Positions 1 to 5,447 of a DNA stretch of 5,447 nt are shown here, piece by piece. Position numbers and translations under genes: made by a program. The stretch spans positions 1-5,447 of the forward strand of contig DIHQ01000087.1 of assembly GCA_002420235.1 (NCBI GenBank), written 5' to 3'. The notes beneath the pieces were generated by a model. It was given only the letters and a program-made list of their open reading frames with translations, was not told the DNA's origin and did no database searches. Positions within the stretch are counted from its first letter, which is position 1; each line of letters starts with the position of its first letter. The DNA comes from Flavobacteriales bacterium UBA5692. Its GTDB lineage: Bacteria > Bacteroidota > Bacteroidia > Flavobacteriales_D > Sanyastnellaceae.

Positions 1-2476
1 ACCAATTGGTCTCAGATTCGTCACCCGCAGAATCAGGTGAGAAGGTGTCAAAGGTGACTAAACCGTTCGGCATGTTGCTGCGAAAGACCTCCTCACCATT
101 AAGGTAAACTACCGCTCCGTCATCTCGCCGTAATTTAAAAAGAGCCGAAATGGTCAACGGCAGCTGATTTCCGGTATCGAAATGGTGACGGAAATACGTG
201 GTTGGATGCTTGTTATCTGGGTCTTCACCATATGAAACCTCTGTAGCTTCATCTCCATCGCCGTAACCTAATTCCGCATTGCCCGACGCCCAGTCCGAAT
301 CTGGATAATCTGGAAGGCGCCAATCAATGCCAAGGTCCTCACCGAGGTCGTGGTATTTCCATTCTGAACCCTCGAGAACCAGTGGCACTTCAACAGCCTC
401 CGACCAACCTAAGAATACATAGCCCGGTTTTGACTCTGCGGTCAATTCCATCGGCATGTCTGCGTAATAAGGGCCAAGCCACGGACTGCCCGGAATATTG
501 AAATCATTGAGCCGGATGTCACCTGCCTCGGCAGGCAAATTGGCCGTGAATAATTGCACAGTTTCCGATAAGTCAAATTCATTTGACACATCCTCTATCA
601 TGAATGAAGTTCGCTCCTCGGCAAAACTTTTAAGTTCTTGAACTTCCTCATTCCAGTAATCCACCGACTCAATGCCATCACCATAGGAAGATGTTGTACC
701 TGACCACCTTTCGACGTGGTAAGGAATCTCTTCTTCTATCGAAGCTGACCATTGATTAACAAGAGATTGGACCCTTTGAGGGTGGAACGCAGTGTGCAGG
801 TGATCAGCGAAGCGCTGTGCAAAATATGCGGCGTATCCGTCATTCTCGAGAGCGTGACGGATCCATGTACGCGCATAATCGTAATTATCACCGTCCGACT
901 GAGTGAAATCCGAAAGGTCATCATTGGTAGATCCCGAAAAGCCACGATCGAGGTCAGTCAATACATATCGCCATTTTCCGCCGATGCGAGGCTTCCATAA
1001 AACCACATTATGCCCCCAACTCCTATTGCTCGACCAAATTTCCGTAGCCCAATAATCTGCAAAATCTTGCATGTTCACTTCGTCTGACAAAGCATCAAAA
1101 TTCGCCTGTACGCTGAGGTCTTGATTGAACAAGCCATCCATCACCCAAAACGCTGAATCGCTGCCCTCTTCAACAACTCCATAATCGTTGATTAGATCAA
1201 ACGCTCCAGCAGCGATGCTGTTGTTTTCTTGAACGTAATTTTCATCTGCCCGAGACCGAATATTGTGGATACCCATGTATTCGCCATTAACAAAAACGAT
1301 GCTCGGTCGGAACCCCTGGTGTCCAATGAAAGCATTTTCTTGTGGCAGTTCTTGTCCCAATCCGTCACGCATCAATGTGTAAGCCCAATCAGAGCCGCTA
1401 GCACGAAGAACGAAGTTGTCAAATTTGGTTCGGTCGCGGTCATGAAAGAGAGGATAATCTAGACTACCGCTTCCGTAGGCTCCTCTGAAGTAAATACCGA
1501 GCATTTTTTGCGGGAGCTGCCAGCTGTTTTGACCATTGATTTTCACCCCCGCTCGCTCATTAAAAACCGCTTCATTGTTGCCGTCGTTTTCGAAAAACTC
1601 AACGTTTACAGACCACTCCCAATCAGGCTTGAAATTTTGCACATAAATTCCCGTGTCTGCATCCCAAAAATGATCTGGATTGGTAACCAGCGAAAACACA
1701 GGTAATGGCCGCTCATCGATGGATGGATCAAAAAAGTAGCTGTGGGTAAGCGTTGGTCCCGGAATATGGTCCAACTCGAACAACCTCGCGCGCAAAAAAG
1801 TCGACGAATCCATAGCCAACGGGCCGGCGTAGAGGTTGTCTTCCAAGGTCGGTTCTCGTCCATCAGTTGTATAACGGATTTCCCCGGTGAGTGAAGTAAT
1901 TTCAATATTCAGCGGCTCACTGTAGAAGCCACCCTCCACAGAAAAATATGGGATACCATAAGTTATGCCTTCAAATGCTGTCGCCGAGTTGTTGCTGGCT
2001 CCGAGGGTAGGCTCATTGAACCAAGCCCACTCCGCTGCAGCATCGCTTGAACGCCCGTAACTTATATCCGTAGATTGATTTAGAAAAGTTATGCCATCAA
2101 CCCAAGTGCCTTCCGAATTGAATACTGCTAGCTCCTCACCAACGCTACTCAACTTAAAAGAGCTGTGCAATTGGCTGGCTTCCACATTTTCCCCATCGCA
2201 CCAAATAAGTAGGAATTCCCCAGAATCAATTGCTACGCCGTCCGGAAAAGTCCATTTCGTAATATCATTGAAGTTATCCGTCAAATGCCATCCACTGAGA
2301 TCGATGCTCTCGGATCCGGAGTTATATAATTCCACCACATCGCTTGAGCGCTCAAAGTCCGGATCATCGACGAGCATGGAATTGGATGCAACCAATTCGT
2401 TGATGACCAATTGGCCTTGGACGTGCGGTGAAACACACATACCCATCACTAGGAAAAGCCAACACAGAATCCTCAT
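1..2476 (-). CDS. Secreted CotH-kinase / lamin-tail multidomain protein (3' end outside window)
   Basis: Reading the complement from ATG at 2476-2474 gives 825 uninterrupted codons running off the window edge, so the C-terminus is missing. Residues 1-22 form a signal peptide (hydrophobic core, cleavage likely after VQG). Residues 23-150 match a lamin-tail domain (LVINELVASNS, VVELYN, DLSGWHLTD). Residues 176-247 resemble a chitobiase C-terminal module (YTTDGREPT at 202). Residues 255-620 are a CotH-like domain: KINGQNSW at 312, NGEYMGI at 397, GHNVVLW around H489-N490, and the metal-site type motif D508-L509-D510. Residues 640-695 form a beta module ending GYVFLGW (685-691). From about 700 there is a galactose-binding-like domain with DDGAVVYLNG at 785. 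CotH proteins are atypical, often secreted protein kinases; activity here is inferred. The lost end might carry a type IX secretion signal. No Shine-Dalgarno is visible. The start is chosen because the signal peptide follows directly. Confidence 0.93.
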   Translation of the reverse strand, partial: MRILCWLFLVMGMCVSPHVQGQLVINELVASNSMLVDDPDFERSSDVVELYNSGSESIDLSGWHLTDNFNDITKWTFPDGVAIDSGEFLLIWCDGENVEASQLHSSFKLSSVGEELAVFNSEGTWVDGITFLNQSTDISYGRSSDAAAEWAWFNEPTLGASNNSATAFEGITYGIPYFSVEGGFYSEPLNIEITSLTGEIRYTTDGREPTLEDNLYAGPLAMDSSTFLRARLFELDHIPGPTLTHSYFFDPSIDERPLPVFSLVTNPDHFWDADTGIYVQNFKPDWEWSVNVEFFENDGNNEAVFNERAGVKINGQNSWQLPQKMLGIYFRGAYGSGSLDYPLFHDRDRTKFDNFVLRASGSDWAYTLMRDGLGQELPQENAFIGHQGFRPSIVFVNGEYMGIHNIRSRADENYVQENNSIAAGAFDLINDYGVVEEGSDSAFWVMDGLFNQDLSVQANFDALSDEVNMQDFADYWATEIWSSNRSWGHNVVLWKPRIGGKWRYVLTDLDRGFSGSTNDDLSDFTQSDGDNYDYARTWIRHALENDGYAAYFAQRFADHLHTAFHPQRVQSLVNQWSASIEEEIPYHVERWSGTTSSYGDGIESVDYWNEEVQELKSFAEERTSFMIEDVSNEFDLSETVQLFTANLPAEAGDIRLNDFNIPGSPWLGPYYADMPMELTAESKPGYVFLGWSEAVEVPLVLEGSEWKYHDLGEDLGIDWRLPDYPDSDWASGNAELGYGDGDEATEVSYGEDPDNKHPTTYFRHHFDTGNQLPLTISALFKLRRDDGAVVYLNGEEVFRSNMPNGLVTFDTFSPDSAGDESETNW

Positions 2477-2514
2477 TCAAAGCTTAGTTCAAAATTCATC
2501 GGCTGTCTTCATCA

Positions 2515-2540
2515 CGAATATAAAGTCAGAAGGCATTCAA
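2515..2540 (-). promoter_or_regulatory. Possible Bacteroidota-type promoter for the CotH-domain gene
   Basis: On the minus strand TATATTCG (2522-2515) matches the Bacteroidota -7 consensus TAnnTTTG at all but one position and would give a leader of roughly 30 bases before the ATG at 2476. A TTG lies upstream at 2540-2538, but the 15-base gap is shorter than the spacing usual for the -33 element, so this is a weak prediction. No equally good box was found for the divergent patatin gene in the same 148-base spacer. Confidence 0.25.
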
Positions 2541-2624
2541 TAACTAATCGCCACACCATCTTGATGAATTCTCCGACTACCACCACGCCGGAACATCACC
2601 GGCAAAATTTTCGTATATTCTTGC

Positions 2625-3482
2625 ATGACGCGAGCAAGGCCATTCGATGCATTGATTTTGGAAGGTGGAAGCCTGCGGTGTGCCTTCACTGCCGGAGTTT
2701 TGGATGCTTTTGCGGCCCATGGCTTCAATCCATTCAATGCCTACTACTCCGTTTCTGCCGGGTCGATGGCACTCACCTCCTTCCTTTCGGGACAACGCAA
2801 GCACTTCATTGAAGTTGCTTCACAGATGGTCCAAGACGGAAAATTCATCAGGTTCCAGTCTGCGTTTTCGGAAGAAGGGCTGATGAACTTAGCGCACCTC
2901 GCCCACTTCGTACGAACAAACAAGCCAATCGATTGGGACGCTGCTTATGCGGCCATTGAAGGCAAATCCCTTTCCATCGTTGCTGCGGATTGTCATACCG
3001 GAGAACCCCATTACCTGCACCCTGAAAAAGGCAATTGGATGAAACTGGTAATGGCTTCCTGTACGCTACCTATGGTGACGAGAGGTAGGATTCAGGTCGC
3101 AAATCGCTGGGTTTTTGACGGTGGGTATGCCGATTCCATCCCGTTGGAGAAAGCCATATCCGATGGGAACAAGCGCCTTGTTGTGGTGCGCACCAGGCCC
3201 AGTGGCCAAAAGGTCGAGCAGGACACGTTGGATTGGATCGCGTCGTATTGGTTTCATGACAACCAGGCAATATCGCGTTTATTTGAGGTGGGGCACAAGC
3301 GCTACAACGCCGTAGTGAATCGACTATTGACGGGTAAAAGCGGTGATGCGACCTGGTGTGAAATTGCCCCTCTTACCCCTCTCGAATCCAACGGTTACCG
3401 GGTGTCGGCCAATAACCTCCGCGCAGATTACAGACACGGGTTGGATGTGGCACTTGACTGGCTGGTCGCCGAAAACCAGTGA
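2625..3482 (+). CDS. Patatin-like phospholipase, YjjU-type
   Basis: This 285-residue protein has the patatin fold landmarks: an oxyanion-loop segment LEGGSLRCAFTAGVLDAF from L12, the nucleophile elbow S42-V43-S44-A45-G46 after FNPF, and the catalytic aspartate motif D165-G166-G167 followed by SIPL. The order, spacing, the LVVVRTRPS segment (185-193) and the ADYRHG near the C-terminus agree with the YjjU-like patatin branch, as I recall it from E. coli. Such enzymes use a Ser-Asp dyad to hydrolyse acyl esters of lipids. There is no signal peptide, so it is probably cytoplasmic or membrane-associated. The ATG at 2625 sits 11 residues before the oxyanion loop, as usual for the family; the frame is open upstream to 2568 but without a good start codon. 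No clear Shine-Dalgarno precedes it. Oddities: three normally glycine positions are S16, C19 and S42. The gene is divergent from the CotH gene and convergent with the next. The substrate is unknown. Confidence 0.92.
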   Translation: MTRARPFDALILEGGSLRCAFTAGVLDAFAAHGFNPFNAYYSVSAGSMALTSFLSGQRKHFIEVASQMVQDGKFIRFQSAFSEEGLMNLAHLAHFVRTNKPIDWDAAYAAIEGKSLSIVAADCHTGEPHYLHPEKGNWMKLVMASCTLPMVTRGRIQVANRWVFDGGYADSIPLEKAISDGNKRLVVVRTRPSGQKVEQDTLDWIASYWFHDNQAISRLFEVGHKRYNAVVNRLLTGKSGDATWCEIAPLTPLESNGYRVSANNLRADYRHGLDVALDWLVAENQ

Positions 3483-3654
3483 GAAATCAACGCAATTTCG
3501 AAGTCTTTGACGCACCGATGGGAGGCTCATCTTCAGCTCATTCGACGATCGCTGCGAATGATGCGCAGGCTGCATTTTATTCCCGTGCAGTCACCCCCGC
3601 GTCGTCATCTCCGAATCGCGAAAACAATATTTGGCCGCGTTGTCACTTCCGCAT

Positions 3655-3685
3655 GGTGAAGACGGCACGTCAGCGCGTCGTCACC
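3655..3685. repeat. Imperfect inverted repeat at the convergent gene ends
   Basis: The ten-base arms GGTGAAGACG (3655-3664) and CGTCGTCACC (3676-3685) pair with one mismatch around an 11-base loop. The hairpin spans the stop codon of the minus-strand metallopeptidase gene and lies between two converging genes, where a two-way terminator would be expected. No T-run follows on either strand, so termination is only a possibility. The rest of the spacer 3483-3669 shows no gene; a ten-base CGCGTCGTCA also occurs at 3598-3607 and 3674-3683, probably by chance. Confidence 0.25.
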
Positions 3686-4374
3686 CGGCCGTTGAGGGCG
3701 GTTTCGACGGCGCGCCAATCCGGCATGTGTTCCGTGAGGATGGCCTGAAAGCGCGGCCCGTGCGACGGTTCGATCAGGTGGGCGAGCTCGTGCAGCACCA
3801 AGTATTCGACGGCACGCGGCGGTTCCGCGGCGAGGCTGCGGTTAAACACGATGTCGCCCGTGCGCGTGCGGCATGCCCCCCACTTGCGTTTCATGGCGCG
3901 GATGCGGATGCGGGTGGTGCGGACGCCGAGCCGCTCCTCCCACTCCGGGACAAGCACGTCAAGGCGGCGCTGGAGTTCGCGGCGTTGGAGGCGTTCGAGG
4001 TGCCGTTGGACTTCGGTGGCATCGTGCGGATCGCGGGCGTGGACAACTAGGCGGGGTGGCGCAGCGGCGGCTTCGACGACCTCGGCTCCGACCCGGCCTG
4101 TGGCGCGCCGCAACTCCAACACATGCACCGCTCCGAGAAACCGGTGCTCCTCCCCCGTCACGTATCGCAGCTCCGGCCGGGGCGGCTGGGCGGCGATGCG
4201 GGCTTGATGGTGGCGGATCCAATCGGCTTTGGCGGCAACGAACACCGCGATGCGTGCTTCCGACGTGCGCAGCGGCGCAGACACCGTCACGCGGCCGTCG
4301 GGCGGATGGATGCGCAGGTTGATGTTCTTGACGCGTTTGCGCGTTAGCTCGAATTCGATGCCGTCAGAGGTCAT
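3670..4374 (-). CDS. YgjP-type (DUF45, WSS/M48-like) zinc metallopeptidase
   Basis: From ATG at 4374 the product is 234 residues, a normal length for the YgjP/DUF45 family. The N-terminal half shows the family beta-rich pattern (RKRVKNINLRIHPPDGRVTVSAP near the start). The C-terminal half holds KRKWGACRTRTG, the usual KxxWGSC-type motif with Ala for Ser, followed by the zinc site HELAHLIEPSH (H195, E196, H199, third ligand H205) and GPRF. The family is predicted to be metal-dependent hydrolases or proteases, cytoplasmic here since no signal peptide is seen; the substrate is not known. An in-frame GTG at 4383 would add three residues; ATG was preferred because neither start has a Shine-Dalgarno. 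The gene starts 44 bases after the DoxX-like gene stop on the same strand, so co-transcription is possible. Its G+C (I estimate about 68% from sampled lines) is far above the roughly 50% of the flanks, and the shift coincides with the gene limits, which suggests transfer. Confidence 0.92.
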   Translation of the reverse strand: MTSDGIEFELTRKRVKNINLRIHPPDGRVTVSAPLRTSEARIAVFVAAKADWIRHHQARIAAQPPRPELRYVTGEEHRFLGAVHVLELRRATGRVGAEVVEAAAAPPRLVVHARDPHDATEVQRHLERLQRRELQRRLDVLVPEWEERLGVRTTRIRIRAMKRKWGACRTRTGDIVFNRSLAAEPPRAVEYLVLHELAHLIEPSHGPRFQAILTEHMPDWRAVETALNGRVTTR

Positions 4375-4418
4375 GGTGTGCACGGGTTATGGAATCAATT
4401 GCGGGGTAAGCGCTTGAC

Positions 4419-4817
4419 TCATTTGCCCATCAAGGGTTTATACATCTCCCAATTGGCAACCACCAACGCAGCATTCACCGCGAAGATACCGCCCATGATA
4501 AGCAGATGGCTCGGCACCATGAACACGCCCCACATGAGCATGCCCACGCTGTAGGGAAAAGCCACCAAAGCCCCCAGGGGTTCGCATTTGGGCAGCAGCA
4601 TGAGCGCGCCTGCGACCAACTTCGTGGTACAGATGAACGGCAACAAAAACTTCGTCGCGAGCACCGCTAACACAAACGCGGTTGCACCTTCTTCCGGATA
4701 GCCAGTCGCCATGACGGTGGCATCGCCTGCATACACCGTGTAGAGGTGTTTGGCGCCGGAGCCGATGAGGAACAGCGCAAAGGCGATGCGGAGTGCCGTG
4801 TGGAGTTTGGGGTTCAT
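4419..4817 (-). CDS. DoxX-like four-helix membrane protein
   Basis: The 132-residue product is strongly hydrophobic, with helices near residues 7-24, 52-75, 81-101 and 103-121. It begins with an ALRIAFALFLIGSGAKHLY segment and has a basic C-terminal end (MYKPLMGK). Length, four helices and the first-helix pattern resemble the DoxX/DoxX-like family of inner-membrane proteins. Members have been linked to quinone-dependent oxidation or redox stress in some organisms, but most have no assigned function, and none is claimed here. The ATG at 4817 lies directly before the first helix. No Shine-Dalgarno is present. Upstream are two perfect TAnnTTTG boxes. The metallopeptidase gene follows on the same strand after 44 bases, but the two differ sharply in base composition, so any operon may be recent. 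The assignment rests on topology and general pattern rather than on a catalytic motif. Confidence 0.8.
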   Translation of the reverse strand: MNPKLHTALRIAFALFLIGSGAKHLYTVYAGDATVMATGYPEEGATAFVLAVLATKFLLPFICTTKLVAGALMLLPKCEPLGALVAFPYSVGMLMWGVFMVPSHLLIMGGIFAVNAALVVANWEMYKPLMGK

Positions 4818-4821
4818 GGGG

Positions 4822-4829
4822 CAAACTTA
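4822..4829 (-). promoter_or_regulatory. TAAGTTTG box directly before the DoxX-like gene
   Basis: On the minus strand TAAGTTTG is a perfect match to the Bacteroidota -7 consensus TAnnTTTG. It ends only four bases before the ATG at 4817, so a transcript from it would be essentially leaderless. No TTG lies at a suitable distance upstream, so it may not be a promoter. Confidence 0.2.
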
Positions 4830-4876
4830 CGCACCGTGGGGAAGTGGGCCGGGTGGATGCGGTCGTGGGTTCGTGA

Positions 4877-4884
4877 CAAACTTA
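4877..4884 (-). promoter_or_regulatory. Candidate -7 box for the DoxX-like gene
   Basis: A second perfect TAAGTTTG (TAnnTTTG) on the minus strand would give a leader of about 50 bases, a plausible distance for the DoxX-like gene. The nearest upstream TTG (4901-4899) is 14 bases away, shorter than the usual spacing. It also lies within the upstream region of the divergent lipoprotein gene, so both genes may share control. For the lipoprotein only a poor match (TAATTTG near 4887) is visible. Confidence 0.35.
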
Positions 4885-4920
4885 CTAATTTGCGAATCCA
4901 ACCTATTAAATGCTAAACAA

Positions 4921-5415
4921 ATGAATCGTTTATGGATCATAATGGCAGTTTTTGCGCTGGCTGGTTGTTCACGTCCAATCGAAGACCTGAAAGAAATGCC
5001 GCCCAAAATTCAGCGCTCGGCATTGGCAGAATTGGGTAGAGATGCGCTGGTAGATGCACTCCGAGAGGTAGAGTCGAAAACCCCCATTAGCTTCCTGAAA
5101 GTAGACGAAGGGCGTGTATCCCCCGTACAAGAAGTCGTCCAACGCGCAACACTGTTTCGAAGTGCTGTGAAAAAGACTATTGGTCACCGGTTTGAGGGAA
5201 CCATTTATAACAATGCTCTTGTCGCCAACTTCAAGGATTTCAAAGTCATACTGTATTACGATGCGGCCAATGGGTCCAATATTTCAAGCGAAGAATTTGT
5301 TATTTACCGCACCGTACCTGCGGGCTCATTTGACGTGTTCAGCGTTGATGTTAACCGTCCTGACCAGACGAGCTCGTACCGCTATGCAGTGACTGAAGCA
5401 CAAAGGGCGAATTGA
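4921..5415 (+). CDS. Small lipoprotein of unknown function
   Basis: I do not recognise this 164-residue protein as a named family. Residues 1-16 are a short lipoprotein signal: basic N-terminus (MNR), hydrophobic stretch, and lipobox L13-A14-G15-C16, so the mature protein should be lipid-anchored at Cys16, in the inner or outer membrane. Residues 20-55 are polar and probably helical, with LAELGRDALVDALREVE. Residues 88-160 show alternating hydrophobic strands (FKDFKVILYYDAANG, SSEEFVIYRTVPAGS, DVFSVDV, SYRYAVTEA), a pattern seen in small extracellular immunoglobulin-like beta sandwiches such as FxLYD-type domains; this comparison is inference. The ATG at 4921 is chosen because it starts the signal sequence and follows an A-rich stretch (CTAAACAA) typical of starts without a Shine-Dalgarno. 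The frame stays open upstream to 4750, but that extension runs through the antisense of the DoxX-like gene. It is divergent from that gene, and no partner gene follows before the window ends. Confidence 0.85.
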   Translation: MNRLWIIMAVFALAGCSRPIEDLKEMPPKIQRSALAELGRDALVDALREVESKTPISFLKVDEGRVSPVQEVVQRATLFRSAVKKTIGHRFEGTIYNNALVANFKDFKVILYYDAANGSNISSEEFVIYRTVPAGSFDVFSVDVNRPDQTSSYRYAVTEAQRAN

Positions 5416-5447
5416 ATCCGCCATTCCTTGCTAACTAAGAACAAATA

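Noticed and set aside
736..1905. Several short open frames on both strands between 736 and 1905
   Set aside because: All lie inside the uninterrupted CotH-domain coding frame on the minus strand and show no recognisable protein pattern.
2091..2543. A 150-residue open frame on the plus strand
   Set aside because: It is antisense to the signal peptide and lamin-tail region of the CotH-domain gene, and its low-complexity Ser/Thr-rich product has no domain signature.
3631..4322. Long plus-strand frames (for example 3631-4050, 3851-4207, 3873-4322)
   Set aside because: They are a by-product of the very G+C-rich metallopeptidase gene on the opposite strand, where stop codons are rare; the products are Arg/Gly/Ala-rich without motifs.
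4438..4824. A 128-residue minus-strand frame overlapping the DoxX-like gene
   Set aside because: It is the neighbouring frame of the DoxX-like gene; its His/Arg-rich product lacks structure, while the other frame gives clear membrane helices.
4750..4920. An upstream extension of the lipoprotein frame
   Set aside because: It would bury the signal peptide and lipobox 57 residues inside the protein and overlaps the start of the DoxX-like gene in antisense.
1..5447. A dedicated defence, mobile or biosynthetic system
   Set aside because: No transposase, integrase, repeat array, nuclease pair or biosynthetic enzyme set is present; the five genes are unrelated in recognised function and mostly not in operons.

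Overview
The window looks like an ordinary chromosomal stretch from a member of the Bacteroidota, most likely a marine or environmental Flavobacteriales-type organism. This is inferred from three things: a secreted protein that combines a lamin-tail domain, a CotH kinase-like domain and C-terminal beta domains; start sites without Shine-Dalgarno sequences; and TAnnTTTG-type promoter boxes. Overall base composition is near 50% G+C, except for one gene that I estimate at about 68%.

Layout. Positions 1-2476 (minus strand) hold most of a large exported protein. It has a signal peptide, lamin-tail domain, chitobiase-C-like module, CotH kinase-like domain, a short beta module and a galactose-binding-like domain, and its C-terminus lies beyond the window. 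It is transcribed divergently from a YjjU-like patatin phospholipase at 2625-3482 (plus strand). A short convergent spacer (3483-3669) with one imperfect hairpin separates the patatin gene from a G+C-rich YgjP-type zinc metallopeptidase gene at 3670-4374 (minus strand). Upstream of that, on the same strand and 44 bases away, is a four-helix DoxX-like membrane protein (4419-4817). A 103-base divergent spacer (4818-4920) carries two copies of a 9-bp box and leads to a small unrecognised lipoprotein (4921-5415, plus strand).

No RNA gene, insertion sequence, CRISPR array or phage element was seen. The genes do not form an evident pathway. At most the DoxX-like and YgjP-like genes may share a transcript. 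Three products point to the cell envelope (exported CotH protein, DoxX-like membrane protein, lipoprotein), but that alone does not make a system. I found no convincing new multi-gene system. The best second looks are the modular exported kinase-like protein, the patatin with replaced glycines, and the compositionally foreign metallopeptidase gene.
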